Below, one piece after another: positions 12,140 to 23,349 of a stretch of DNA of 64,000 bases. Position 1 is the first letter of the stretch. The number at the start of each line of letters is the position of its first letter. A program made the translations under genes and the position numbers. Source of the stretch: Petunia secreta (taxonomy: Eukaryota; Streptophyta; Magnoliopsida; Solanales; Solanaceae); assembly GCA_029990175.1 (NCBI GenBank), contig JARKIP010000017.1, forward strand, positions 18,990,001-19,054,000, given 5' to 3'. The notes beneath the pieces were generated by a model. It worked only from the letters and a program-made list of their open reading frames with translations, did no database searches and was not told where the DNA came from.

Positions 12140-13105
12140 GACTATTTCAAGCCACAAATAGGTTAATTTGAGCATGCGACAACTCTCAGAGATTCTCCCA
12201 TATACTTCATCATTCTGTGGAGCTTCTGCACTCAATAATAGCTCCATGGCTATTCGTGAAATGGGAGATGGACATCGTATGGCCCATGCCCAAGGTGCTC
12301 GGAGGCGTCCAAGTTTTACTTATCATGATGGACTATTTAACCAAATGGGTTGAAGCAGCCACCTACAGCTGAATCCGAGAACAGGAGGTGATACAGTTTA
12401 TCTGGAAGAATATCATGTGTCGTTTCAGCATCCTGGCAAAAATAAATTACGACAACGGATCTCAGTTCATAGGAAACATGATCAACGCTTTCCTGGAAGA
12501 GTGGGAGATAAAAAGGATAACATCAACGCCTTACCATCATGCGGCCAATAGACAAGCTGAGTCTTCTAACAAGACAATAGTGGAAAGCTTGAAGAAGCAG
12601 CTCAAGGAGGCCAAAGAAAAGTGGCCGGAGGAATTATACGGGGTACTCTAGCATAACCGCACCACGCTTAAGGCAAGCACCAGAGAAACCCCATTTTCAT
12701 TAACATAAGGGATAGACGCAATGATCCCCGTGGAGAAAGGGAACTAGTCTACGACAGTTGTTTGCCGAAGATGAATCAAATAACAAGGCTTTAGCAGCCT
12801 CATTTGATGTCCTGGATGAACACCGAGAAATAACGGCCATAAGCTTGGCAGCCCAGAAGCAACAGGTGGAATAGTACTATAATGCACAGACCAATCTACG
12901 CTCCCTCAACATAGAAGATCTGGTCCTTCGCAAAGTGACTCAAAGCACCAAGGAGCCAGGCGCTAGTAAGTTGGCCCCAAATTGGGAAAGACCTTACAGG
13001 GCCCGAGGCATAGCAAGAAAAGGTGCGTATGTTCTTGAAGATATGAAGGGAACGACCATTCCAAATAACTGGAACATTTCTTGGTTTAAAAATACTAATC
13101 TCTAA
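12140..13105 (+). pseudogene. pol: R1 integrase remnant
   Basis: DDE integrase, which would insert the cDNA. Visible blocks: VLLIMMDYLTKWVEAATYS, then INYDNGSQFIGNMINAFLEE, PYHHAANRQAESSNKTIVES, KWPEELYGVL, and the C-terminal tail LAPNWERPYRARGIARKGAY ending WFKNTNL with a stop at 13105. The usual Thr before the core Asp-Asn-Gly reads Tyr, and Gly of NGQAE reads Arg. Several stops. Pol ends here. Confidence 0.8.
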
Positions 13106-14896
13106 AGGCCAACGGAGTCACATACTCAAGATATGTATTTTTCCCTTTTTGTTTCTTGTTCTTTGTCTTTGTTACTTTATGCGGACCATCGGCCTCGCCT
13201 CTATTCTCTTAATGACTTTGCGCCTTCATTAATAAAAATACTATTCTATATAGTCAGTTTTGCAATCAAATCTATCTATGTTCCAACTATTCATTGCCCC
13301 GGAACAACTCAAGTTGAAGTAATACACTCACTTTTCACTACAAAAAGTAGGGTAAACTACTCGCTTAAAGCTAGATCAATTCTAGTTCAGCCATGAGGCA
13401 CTACTACTTCGTAAGTTGAAATCGTTAATTCAACAAAATAGAACCAACATGCCTGTGGGGACTTCTCCCCGCATAGTGCTAGAAAGTCTTAAAATACTCG
13501 AGTAAACAAGAAACGACGTTAATGTTTGGATGCAAAAATGCCCCGTTACATATCACGGCCTAAATTTGTCCCATTACAGGCGAAAAACAGTCGTCTATCA
13601 CTGGCGCAATATAAGCTGTCAATTGCTGATGCAAATGAAGCGCCCAATAGTGTGCATGCCTGTCTTTAAAAGACACTAGCCCAGAAAGGCACCCAAACAC
13701 ATGCTGCTTTACATTACAAGTAACTATGCAAGTACGCATAAAACATTGATGAACAATTGTTTCATTAATACCAATAGCCCGTAGGCTCATAATATTTTGA
13801 ATACAACACTGTGCACTACGAATGTTTTTGAAAAAAAAAACTAAAAAAGGAAAAAACTGCAACTTCCTACAAATTTGTAAGGCTGGAGACTCTTCATCTG
13901 TATTGTAGCTCTTGCATCAAAGTTTCTCTTGGTATTCGTAAGAAAACATTACTAACATAATACCCAGGAAGCAACACCTTTGTGACGTTGTGCCACGGGA
14001 GTCGGAAAATCAGTCGAACTAAGGAATTCCTCAATAGAACGGTGGAGGAAGCATACGCGGGTCGGGAGTTACATACGGAATTTCTTGGAGAGACTCCAAC
14101 GAGGAACCCTCGGTGGCTGTGGGAACACCATGTTCCCCTCTTCTCCAAACGATTGGAAGAAGATGCAACTTCCAAACCGCAAAAGAGGGCAGAGCTATAC
14201 GGCCACCCTGAATACAACGGTCCAGATGAATTTTGTTGAACATCAACCGCCCGGAGAAGGAGAGAATATCGTCGCATATGCACTCCTTGTACAAATTGAG
14301 TTGCTTCCGGGAGTATGGCCCTATGCAATCAAAAGACAAGCAGATGCAGAAAACCAACTGGATTGGCATTCTTCTGCTGGGGAACCCTGCATGACAAGAG
14401 GAATATCATAGCAACCGCTGTCATAGAAGATGAGCGCTCCGTAATCAGTTCACTTGCCACAATGAAGATATTATAAAAAGCACCATTAGGATCTCGATCA
14501 AACTCCATAGCTCGGGGGACTCCTTTCGTCTAATCATGGATAGAGAGACAAAAGCGAAGGATTGTACGAGTTTTCTACGTTACAGTTTTCTCATACACCA
14601 TCCATTTTGAACGAATCAGTATTTTTTGGGAATATTGGACCACGATCAAAGGCAAGCATTTTTTTCAGATGAAGGAACTATTCTCTCATAAGAAAAACTT
14701 TGAAAAAGGCTTGAAGATTTCTGATTTCTCCATTATCGTGAAGCCCCTATTTTTAGGCGGAATGAGATAAAGATGAAGTGTGAAACGGTCAAGCATAATT
14801 ATGACCTGAAGATATGAAACGATTTGGCGCGGGAAAAGTTGTTGTTGGAAAGGTCATGGAATGGACATCGACCAATAAGATAAAGACATGAAGGGT
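13106..14896 (+). other. R1 3' untranslated region
   Basis: About 1.8 kb after pol, non-coding on the sense strand, aligning in patches with 24790-26660 of R2 (both have ATACACTCACTTTTCA, and both have GACAAGAGGAATATCA). Long 3' regions are typical of Tat elements. Interrupted at 14896 by element A; it resumes at 21065. Confidence 0.7.
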
Positions 14897-15569
14897 TGAT
14901 AAACACGGAAAATTAAAAGCTAAAGAGCGAGACGTAACTCGATCGAAAATCTCAAGTAGCAACGAAGAACTTGTTCCATTACACCCCGAGAGATTGTCAA
15001 GACCACCTACACTAGGAAACTACCCTCGAGCTAACTAGAACTCGCAAGTAGAATGATCGGGACGGGGTCGTTGTCCAACTAGAATCCACTAGAAGCACAC
15101 AAATCCCAAACATAGGTTGGTTTTCATAAACCCAAATAGTTCCACTCTTTACATAATTCATTCATCATTCAAAATAAGCTAAGGAATGAAATAAGCTATC
15201 TAGCTATTTATAGAGATTTTTAGGGTGCTAGGTAAAAGGTCTAGAATGCCCACACTTAGGCTTAAAGATAAAAGACCACGTAGGGTCAAAATAGACAAAA
15301 CACGCTTAAGATTTCTATGTCTCAGCATTTAGGGCGGAGCGCCTCCCCTTGGGCGGAGCGCCCACAAACTTGGGCAGTGGAGGGGCCTGGGCGGAGTGCC
15401 CCCTGGGTGGGTGGAACGCCTGGGCCCTTTGCTTCCTTGGCGGGGCGCCTTAGCTTGGATCTTCCGGAACGACTTCAATTCACCTCCAACGCTCTTGACT
15501 TCTAGTCCGTTGCTTCTTCCAAGCTTGATACATGTTGGAAAGGTGTCTTGGCTCGATTGGTCCTTATCA
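14897..15569 (-). repeat. Element A 3' LTR, 673 bp
   Basis: On the plus strand runs from TGATAAACAC to GGTCCTTATCA. Aligns throughout with 20364-21064 but is 28 bp shorter, mainly from loss of about 26 bp in the GC-rich module near 15430. TATA-like octamer at 15205-15212 (minus). GC array at 15331-15451. Confidence 0.92.
15331..15451 (-). repeat. GGCG-N3-CGCC palindrome array, A 3' LTR
   Basis: Several copies of GGGCGGAGCGCC and variants (GGCGGGGCGCC) in about 120 bp, an interrupted palindrome with GGCG/CGCC arms. Lies upstream of the TATA box in element orientation. Open frames across it are composition artefacts. Confidence 0.8.
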
Positions 15570-15583
15570 TCCTCCCCTTCTTG
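15570..15583 (-). other. Element A polypurine tract
   Basis: Minus strand AAGAAGGGGAGGA immediately before the 3' LTR; element B has the same tract at 63459-63472. It primes plus-strand DNA synthesis. Confidence 0.8.
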
Positions 15584-15760
15584 AGAAGATTTCGTCCTCG
15601 AAATCAATGCATTCACGTCCATGGCATCATCTCTTCGGGGTGCCCAAAGCTCTCCTCCCTTGCAACCCTTGATCGTCACTTTGACATAGGTTTCTTCCAA
15701 GATCTTCTTTGCCTTAACATGGAGCTTAGAACCTACAAGCAAACACAAGATTTCCTACTT
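15584..15760 (-). pseudogene. Element A residual integrase tail
   Basis: Minus frame reads HVKAKKILEETYVKVTIKG and then DVNALISRTKSSQEGEDD, matching B's integrase C-terminus (LHAKVRKTLEEAYEKIATKK and EEDALISRTKSSQEGEDD). The frame continues into the LTR, as in B. This is the only piece of pol left in A and locates the deletion end. Confidence 0.7.
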
Positions 15761-17215
15761 TGAAAGTAGGTTAGTGCAAGAAGTGTGGAAAACACACTCT
15801 TGTGATATAACCAAGCATCAATATTAAGAACAAATACTAAATCTCTAAGGAGATCATCAAGTGCTTGGTTCAATGAGAATATGCACGCAATACAATAATG
15901 AGAAATAGGTCATGGGTACATGGAAAATGAAAGACCAAGCTATCAAAATCCCCTTGAACCTTAAGCTCAAGATCGACAAACCCAATCCCACCTCAAAGTG
16001 TGATCAACATGTGGAGTGGAGTGAGTCAGATAACCCAACATACAAGTAACATCAAGTACTCCACTCCCTTTTTTTAGAGCAAACTTACTCATACCAAGGG
16101 ATTCCCTTTCACCTCCCATTTCGCCATCTAAGCAACCCTTCTCAAAAGACAAACTTTCAAGAAAGGTATTGATAATGGCCTCTTCTTCATCATAACCCAA
16201 ACAAACAATAGTAGGGTCAGTCAAAGAGTCATTTACCTCACTCAAATTCTCACACAATGGGTTGCCTAACGAGTCAAACCCTTCACACCATGGAGGTTCC
16301 ATTTGACTACAAGTCTTTACCACTAATGAGGATGCCTGCAAACAATGGCTTAGTAAAAACATGCATCTCAACATCATGATCTAGCATAGACATGTTATCA
16401 AGACTAGGTTCACTTGAGGAGTCATCAAGGTCACTATTATCCTCACCACAACACATAGACCCACCAAATAGAAGCATATCAACAAGGGTATGATCAACTA
16501 TCTCATCTACTCCTTTATCAAAGATTGGCGGTGTGTCATAGCAAAGGTCGCAATCATTGTCAACTACCAAGTCTACACTAGTGAGAGATTCTTTGAACAA
16601 TGAGCTCACATCATGATGTGGCTAAGGCTATCAACTAATGTCACACAAGCACACACAAGTTGACTTTTAGACTCTTCACTAGTGGCATATTCACTAGATG
16701 CATCACAAGCACCAACTAGTGTTGAGTCATCACAAGACAAATAGCTTGTAGGCTCATGAAAAGGTGGATCAACACTTACATTCGTAGTACTTCCTTGATC
16801 ACTCACAAGGCTTGAAGTGTTATGTGCAACTCCTTCTTCATGAAGCTCACATTGCGAACTTTCCTCCTCTTGTCTTTCCTTCCAAGCACATGGTTGAAGC
16901 TCCAATGGCTTATCTTCATTTGTATCTACACAAGAAAAAGTAGAAGATGAAGAATTGTTAGAACAATGGGTGCTCTCACTCTCAATTTTTCCTTCCTCAC
17001 CTCTCTTCTCTCTCAATTTTACCTCATGGTCAAGTATAGTTGGTGGTGACAATCCACTCACATCACTCCTCAAATCCTCTCTTTTTTCCTCTCTTAGATT
17101 GTCACCGGTCACTCCCTCACTTCTCTCTATCTTTTCTCTCTCATTTGAAGTGGAGTGACTCTCATTTTCATCATGCAATGGCAAGACAACAAGATTGTTT
17201 GCCTCGGGTTCAAGT
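15761..17215 (-). pseudogene. Element A unknown acidic Ser/Glu-rich region replacing pol
   Basis: Downstream of protease the minus strand stays largely open in three successive frames (17215-16606, 16609-16307, 16377-15967) joined by frameshifts. The predicted product is hydrophilic, rich in Glu, Asp and Ser, with scattered Cys and stretches such as HDENESHSTSNEREKIERSE, SLSHIMM, CGEDNSDLDDSSSEPSLDNM and CLGYDEEEAIINTFLESLSF. I recognise no RT, RNase H, integrase, chromodomain or other known fold. Element B passes from protease to RT within about 150 bp, so this block is specific to A. It may be a captured or diverged coding segment, or decayed filler that keeps RNA length. Confidence 0.55.
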
Positions 17216-17855
17216 ACAATGGGTGACTTTGCTTTAGCCCTTTCCCTCAACTCCCTCATTTGCTTGTAGTCTTTCCTTACTTGCCTTGGAGTCAAAGGTC
17301 TAAGCACATACTTCCTCCCATCATGTTTGACCGTATATGAATTGGTCCAGCCATCATGTAACACACATCTATCATGTTGCCATGATCTCCCAAATAATAG
17401 ATGGCATGCTTGCATCGGGACAACATCAAACATAATTTTGTCTTTGTAGTTCACATACTAAGCTCAATCGATGCTTGCTTCACCACCTTCAACTCCCCAC
17501 ACTCACTTAGGCATTGTAATCGATATGGGTTGGGGTGTTTCAAGGTTGGAAACTTCAATTGGGAAATCAATGTATGGCTCATTATGTTGGCACAACTTCC
17601 CGAGTCAACAATCATGGAACAAACTATACCCATGACTCGGCATCTAACATGAAAGAGGTTTTTCCTTTGCACATTTTCCACCTCCTCTTCCATGAAAATG
17701 GTACTCAAACTCCTCCTAACCACCAAGAACATTTGAGGATCATCTCCTTCCTCTATAGCCTCCTCACAAGCAATCTCCTCATCCTCCTCATTTTCGGGCT
17801 CACTATCTTTCTCATACACCAAATTGCCTACCACAACCATGGTTCTTTTTGTAGG
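17216..17855 (-). pseudogene. pol: Element A aspartic protease
   Basis: Processes Gag in the virus-like particle. Blocks in order: MFLVVRRSLSTIF, HVRCRVMGIVCSMIVDSGSC (D-S-G at 17598-17606), HPNPYRLQCLSECGELKVV, then after a one-base frameshift near 17452 MFDVVPMQACHLLFGRSW and LRPLTPRQVRKDYKQMRELR. Matches B at 60148-60660 block for block. Catalytic DSG is intact; a stop follows IELSM. Confidence 0.8.
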
Positions 17856-19188
17856 ACAATCTTTACCAATATGTCCATACCCCTTACACTTATAGCATTA
17901 AGTAGAAGTAGAAGTAGGATTGCTCAAGTGAGTTTTAGAATTCCTCCCAATGGTGGTGTAGACTTCTCATATGCTCTCTTCACTTCTTTGCTAGCACTTG
18001 CACAACTTGCACTTGGAAACTTTTCATTTGGAGTCTTCCATTCTTTTGGTTGGCTCACAGGAGTAGGAGTGCTACTCTTGTAACGGTTGGACTTTTCTCC
18101 CTTAAGCCATTGCTCGGCTTCAATAACGGCTTCCAATAGATCTTGGAGTGAAGGGTAAGAATGAAATCTCAATTGAGAAGCTATACCATAGCTCATGCCA
18201 TTCTTGAAACAGATCATGGCTTGTTCTTCACTCTTGGTCTCCATATCTAATGCCATCCGGATCTTCTCAAACTCATCATAGTACTCATGAACCATTTTTA
18301 CACCTTGGTTTAGATCATAAAGTCTCTTGAGTTGTTCTTGACAATACCTAGGAGTCACATACTTAGTATTCACGAGATCCTTCAATTCATTCCAAGTCAC
18401 ATTCACATACACACCCGCTCTTCTTCTTGTCCTCTTTATGGACTCCCACCAAGTAGAAGCATAGGACTCAAAAGATGAAATAGCATACGTACCTTTCTTC
18501 TCATCGGTCATCTCATTTGTGTCAAACACCCTCTCCATAAGTAGTACCCATTCCATGTATGCCTCCGGATCACAAGTTTCCTTAAAGATTGGAAGATTAA
18601 GCTTCACACTATTGAGATTGTTAATATCATGACCTCCATGGTAAGGATCCGGTTGGCCTCCATAGTGGTCCCCATAAACACCATAATCCCTTCTAGCATT
18701 CCCTCCAACATATCCTATGGGTGGCCCTCGACCTCGGCCTCTATCCCTATCCACATTTTGACACCAATTCATACGTCGCCTCGGTTGAACCCATAGGCTT
18801 CATCACCATACTCGGCTTCCTCCTCTCTTTGAGCTTCAATAATTTGATCAAGAGGTTGAACATTTTGAACGGGTCTTGGAAGTGGAGTGTTTCCTTGGGG
18901 ATTGCCCACGGGTTGGGTATTGCCCAACACACACTCTTGAAGAGCTTCAACTTTCCTTTGTTCATACTTCTTGGCCATCTCCGTAAAGTGTCCGGGAGTC
19001 ATAGGAGTGCTATGACTTGTGCCTTCTCCGGATTAAAGAGGGACACTCGGGGTCCTCCTCTCAATGGCCTCAACTTGGAGACTTGTGGTCACCTTCTCAA
19101 GATTTTCAATCTTTTTGCCCATGATATCCATCTTGACAAGAAGATTAGCCAAGGCATCCTTGATAAAATCTTGACTTTCGTTAGCCAT
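17856..19188 (-). pseudogene. gag: Element A Gag with intact zinc knuckle
   Basis: Start ATG at 19188 (MANESQDFIKDALANLLVKM), a coiled-coil-like N-terminus, an Arg/Gly stretch (DRDRGRGRGPPIGYVGG), the capsid domain (VFDTNEMTDEKKGTYAISSF, then YASTWWESIKRTRRRAG and KYVTPRYCQEQLKRLYDLNQ), a basic Ser/Pro linker and a complete CCHC knuckle CYKCKGYGHIGKDC at 17856-17897. Frameshifts near 19020, 18770 and 17925 and a TAA just before the knuckle break the frame. Co-linear with B Gag. Gag can package its own RNA in trans with another element's polymerase. Confidence 0.85.
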
Positions 19189-20343
19189 TGTACCTACAAG
19201 AAGAACAAACGTTAGTGAAAACACCTCACACACACCCTCACGTGTATAGTACTCGGGTCACTTGTTTAGTGGTGGTGGATATTTCACTCGGACTTGAGTA
19301 CTAAAAGCTTCAAGTAGTTGAACAACAATCCTCAACTCAATCAATCAACTCACAAGTCAAGTGTACTCCGGGGTGAGTGGAGTTAACATGACTCGATATA
19401 TGCTAAGCACTTTAAAGTAAGGACTTGAGTCAATGGATTCTACGGATCTTCTTGGAGTTCTACTCTCCAACTAAGGCACGAATTATCTAATAGCAACAAA
19501 GGATTAGTGCTAATTAAGTAGGAAAGTTACTTAGATAAGTACTAATTAGAGGTTAAGCAACAAAGAAATAGGAAAACCTAAGAAAAACTACCAAATCCAC
19601 CCTTCAGGAGTTGGGGCGGAGCCCCTCCCCAATCAACCAGTGGGGGGGGGGAGGGGGGCGCCCAAGAGTGGGGCAGAGCGCCTACTGGGTGAACCCCTGC
19701 TTTTCCAACTCCGATTTCCTCGATTTCAAGCCAAAATTTGGTCCGATTTCAACGTGTTTTGCACAAATCCAAGGTACCCAAAGTTGAATATTGATATAAC
19801 CTTCAAACCCCAATGATTTTCACATCAAAACACCCAACAAAAGAGGAACAATCATAAATCAAAGTTTGAACAAGGGTTTTTCAACAAGGGTTCAATGTGG
19901 GTTTTGATTCTTCACTTTTGATGTTATATAACTCCGATTCACATGAAATTTGTTTCAAATCCTTTTTTCTTAATGTAGAACAAACCCCCATAATCAAATC
20001 AACAATCAACACTCATCCACCCCATGAATCATCCAAAAATCATCAAGAACAAGGTTTTGGAAGGGTTTAACAATTTTGGGGTATTCAAAATTTCAAATCT
20101 CGTGAATCCAATCCAAACCACATGTTTTTGGTATGAAAACGATGGGTTTTTAACAAGGATCAATAATCTATAACACCATAACGAGAATCGATCACACCAA
20201 AAAGTTACGACAATTTTTGTATTTTTCACTTTTCTATTTTTTTGTATTTTTCTTCTTTCAATAACTTCAAAAACAAGAAAACTAAAGAAACTAACGTAGG
20301 CACGAAGAATCAAGGGTCGGGGGTTTGTAGAAACCAAACCCGA
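19189..20343 (-). other. Element A 5' leader
   Basis: Non-coding region between PBS and gag ATG, about 1.15 kb. Holds a second GC-rich module at 19610-19690 resembling the LTR array. Frames such as 20029-20493 cross the PBS and LTR border and have no motif. Confidence 0.7.
19610..19690 (-). repeat. GC-rich GGCG/CGCC module in element A leader
   Basis: Contains GGGGCGGAGCCCC, GGGCGCCC and GGGCAGAGCGCC in 80 bp, decayed relatives of the LTR motif, plus a G-run. B has its own palindrome module at the equivalent leader place (58071-58156). Confidence 0.65.
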
Positions 20344-20360
20344 GCCTTGCTCTGATACCA
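20344..20360 (-). other. Element A primer binding site (tRNA-iMet)
   Basis: Minus strand TGGTATCAGAGCAAGGC, three bases inside the 5' LTR. Complementary to the initiator-Met tRNA 3' end; identical in type to B (57427-57443). Confidence 0.9.
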
Positions 20361-20363
20361 AAC

Positions 20364-21064
20364 TGATAAGGATCAAACACGAAAAAGTAAAAGATAAAGA
20401 GCGAGACGTAACTCGATCGAAAATCTCAAGTAACAGCGAAGAACTTGTTCCATTACACCCCGAGAGATTGTCAAGAACACGTACACTAGGCAACTACCCT
20501 CGAGCTAACTAGAACTCATAAGTAGAATGATTGGGGCGGGGCCGTTGTCCAACTAGAATCCATTAGAAGTACACAAATCCCAAACATAGGTTGGTTTTCG
20601 TAAACCCAAAGAGTTCCACTCTTTACATAATTCATTCCTCATTCAAAATAAGCTAAGGAATGAAATAAGCTATCTAGCTATTTATAGAGGTTTTTTAGGC
20701 GCTAAGTAAAAGGTCTAGAATGCCCACACTTAGGCTTAAAGATAGAAGACCACGTAAGGTCAAAATAGACAAAACACGCTTAAGATTCCCGTGTCTCAGC
20801 ATTTGGGGCGGAGCGCCTCCCCTTGGGCGGAGCGCCCGTAAACTTGGGCAGTGGAGGGGCCTGGGCGGAGCGCCCCCTGGGTGGGCGGAGCGCCTGGCCT
20901 TTTGCTTCCTGGGTGGGGCGCCTGAATGGCCTAGGCGGGGCGCCTTAGCTTGGATCTTCTGGAATGTCTTCAATTCACCTCCAATGCTCTTGACTTCTAG
21001 TCTGTTGCTTTTTCCAAGCTTGATACATGTTGGAAAGGTGTCTTGGCTCGTTTGGTCCTTATCA
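20364..21064 (-). repeat. Element A 5' LTR, 701 bp
   Basis: Plus strand TGATAAGG to CCTTATCA, an 8-bp terminal inverted repeat. TATA-like octamer at 20679-20686 (minus). GC palindrome array at 20805-20946. Pairs with 14897-15569. Confidence 0.92.
20805..20946 (-). repeat. GGCG-N3-CGCC palindrome array, A 5' LTR
   Basis: At least six copies of GGCGGAGCGCC or GGCGGGGCGCC within 142 bp, upstream of the TATA box in element orientation. Includes one module missing from the 3' LTR. Confidence 0.8.
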
Positions 21065-21212
21065 AGGGTTCTCAAAGAAATCAAGCATCAGTCTCGGTCA
21101 AAGAGAATGCGAGTTTCAAGAATTTACTAAGCTATCTCTTCACATCCTTTTTGCTTACCTCTTTCACTTTCTGACTACTTATGACAGAACTCAGCAAGTG
21201 GAGGACTGACTA
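21065..21212 (+). other. R1 3' region resumed, PPT
   Basis: Continues R1 after the A insertion and aligns with 26690-26843 of R2 (both have AAAGAAATCAAG and CTCAGCAAGTG). The purine-rich AAGTGGAGGA before 21213 is the likely polypurine tract. Confidence 0.7.
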
Positions 21213-21686
21213 TGTGGGCAAAACTACGCAACGTACTATTACAGGGAAATGTGTCTAGCTGGCGATATTAGACTTAGCCGATAAGTCACCAGGCACAGAG
21301 GATACACGCTCGCTCCTTGAGCCACGACTGTACAGACGGCGCAGGCATAGGATGTAGGGTATACATCCCACCAGCTTAGGGTTCACAGTCTCTTATCTAG
21401 GGTTTCTTATCTACCACCGCCTTGAGGTTAGGCCCATGGCCTTTATTACTCCTTGTATTTTATCATAATTAGGAATGGATAAATCTCTACTATAAATACC
21501 CCTCCTCTCATTGAATTGCACATCAAGCGATTCATACAGAATCCGGCTATTCTCAGTGAATAAGATTATTATTTTCTTGCTTATTACTTTCTCTCAATAT
21601 TTATTTACTTTTCTTGCATATCTACTGTATTTCTTGTGACTCTATAAAAAATTCAATTGTTTTACATAAATGACCAAATTTAGGCC
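21213..21686 (+). repeat. R1 3' LTR, about 474 bp
   Basis: Begins TGTGGGCAAAAC and ends near TTTAGGC. TATAAATA at 21491-21498. Aligns with 21775-22247 and 26844-27301. Confidence 0.8.
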
Positions 21687-21774
21687 TAAAGAATAGTTAT
21701 AAATACCCCTCCTCACATTGTATTGTACATCAAGTGTTTCTCCAAGAACCCAACTATTCTCAAGAAATACTACC
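21687..21774 (+). repeat. Stray LTR fragment between R1 and R2
   Basis: Holds TATAAATACCCC (TATA at 21698-21705) and the following 75 bp of the same LTR family, with no U3 upstream. Left over from a third LTR copy or a recombination. Confidence 0.7.
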
Positions 21775-22247
21775 TGAGTAGAAAAAAATATGCTGCCTAT
21801 TATTATGGGGATACGAGTCCATCTGGTGAGACTAGACGTATCCTACAAGTCACGGGCACATAGGATACACGCCTGTTCTACGAGTTACAACGGTTCAGGC
21901 GGTACTGGCGTAGGACGCAAGGCATACATCCTACCGCTTTATGGTTACATTCTCCTAGTTAGGGTTTCGTATATACCACCTCCTTGAATTATAGGCCCAT
22001 GAGTCTTATTAGTCTTTGTATTTTAACTTAATTAGGACTGGGTCCACTGCTATAAATACCTCACCTCACATTGTATTGTACATGAAGTGATTCACCATTT
22101 AATCAGACTATTCTCATGGAATAATAGCTCCTTACTTTCTTGTCTATTATCGTTCTCTTTATTTACTTACTTTTTATCATATTTTATCGTATTGCTTGGA
22201 TCCCTTCATAAATTTAAGTATTTAACCAAGACGTACATATTTAGGCA
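21775..22247 (+). repeat. R2 5' LTR, about 473 bp
   Basis: Begins TGAGTAGAAAAA, aligned with TGTGTAGGTAAAAG at 26844; ends TTTAGGCA. TATAAATA at 22051-22058. Confidence 0.8.
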
Positions 22248-22610
22248 CAGATAATTTGGCTTGTTCTTTGAGGCCACCAGCTATAGCTTTTTAGTTGTAT
22301 CTTAATTTTTGCTCCCTTCACGAGATTTACATATTTTTGGACCTCGTAGATGTCTGATTTGGAAACTCAAAACCTATATATGTTGGTAATTAGCTGTATT
22401 TCTTCAGACATTTGTATGTATGCATATCGTGTATATATCACATTTCCTTGGCCTATCTTATTTCCTTTTAAGTAAAGTTTACTTTGTTTCCAAGTCAATT
22501 ATATATCATTTGAATTGATTTAGTTAATAGGATTCGCCCGACAGGTATATGGGAGGTAGTCGGGCAGCCGCACGGCCTAGCCTGATATTAGATTTGTTGC
22601 ATGGCTAACC
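22248..22610 (+). other. R2 leader, no coding signal
   Basis: AT-rich, non-coding. A primer binding site should start near 22250 but I could not match it to a tRNA confidently. Confidence 0.5.
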
Positions 22611-22900
22611 ACCACCAAGAGTGTAAGCGGGAAAAACTCGACATCCTACTGTGATTTTCGTCAGAGTAACGGCCATAGCACGACTGATTGCAAAGCCCAG
22701 ATGCTCGAGATTGCTCATCTACTGAAGGAATGACACCTCAAAGACCTGATCATGGAAGGCCAAAAATGGTCCAGGACGTCCGACTATACGGACAAACGAA
22801 GTATTAATGCGATCTTCACTGGACCCGGGCCTGACGAGATTGGAAGACTGCAAAGCAGGGGCCTCCTATCGGCCCGATTGAATTTGTTTGGGAAAGCAGG
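22611..22900 (+). pseudogene. gag: R2 Gag C-terminal remnant
   Basis: Reads CDFRQSNGHSTTDCKAQM, IAHLLKE, HLKDLIMEG and INAIFTGPGPDE, the C-terminal pattern of Tat-type Gag (Cys/His knuckle of form CxFxxxxGHxTxDC). The capsid part is missing. Confidence 0.65.
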
Positions 22901-23349
22901 AAGGAGCCCTGCGACCCCATTAGGAATCTTTGACTATCATAATCAAGATACTAAATTCACAGATCAGGCAAGCTCTGGTCGATCCAGGGAGCGCTGTCAA
23001 CATCGTTAAATGGGAGGTAATACAAAGAATGAAGCTTCAGCGACAGGTAGCCCCAAGTTCCTGCATAGTGACTGGTTTCAATAGTACGAGCAAAAATTCG
23101 ATTAGAGAAATAGCTCTGCCAGTTATTAGCATCGACGTAATGAGCTTAACACATTTTTAAGTAATGGCTTGTAACCTCTCCTACGATGTTATCTTGGGAA
23201 GACCCTGGATACATGGAGTAAGGGGAGTACCCTCAACACTCTGCCAGGTCATTAGATACCCGACCACGTTCGGGATAAATAAAGTAAGAGGCGAGCAGCC
23301 CCTGCTCAAGCAAAGGTATGCACCCGATGCGGATATCGACGCGACCTAA
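22901..23349 (+). pseudogene. pol: R2 aspartic protease
   Basis: Catalytic region ALVDPGSAVNIVKWEVI (D-P-G at 22981-22989), then SFNSTSKNSIREIALPV-type sequence, and after a stop at 23158 MACNLSYDVILGRPWIHGVR followed by PSTLCQVIRYPTTFGINKVR. Full protease length with the flap and C-terminal GRPW kept; broken by one stop and a frame change near 22980. Confidence 0.75.

Larger units (their letters stand above)
14897..21064 (-). mobile_element. Element A: complete non-autonomous CRM-like LTR element
   Basis: A 6168-bp minus-strand element bounded by LTRs 14897-15569 and 20364-21064, flanked by a perfect target duplication AGGGT at 14892-14896 and 21065-21069. It has an initiator-Met PBS, polypurine tract, gag and protease homologous to element B, but no RT, RNase H or integrase core. 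A 1.5 kb stretch of unknown coding content replaces pol. Its removal rejoins R1 exactly, proving nested insertion. Resembles known gag-bearing non-autonomous CRM derivatives. Confidence 0.9.

Noticed and set aside
13894..14411. Antisense gene in the R1 3' region (some Tat elements carry one)
   Set aside because: Frames on both strands are open here but the corresponding R2 sequence (25690-26240) does not preserve either.
15317..15748. Long frames across the GC-rich LTR modules
   Set aside because: They read through palindrome repeats and differ in each LTR copy; only the integrase tail part is real coding sequence.
20341..20363. tRNA-like sequence
   Set aside because: It is only the 3'-end complement of initiator-Met tRNA, that is a primer binding site, with no cloverleaf.
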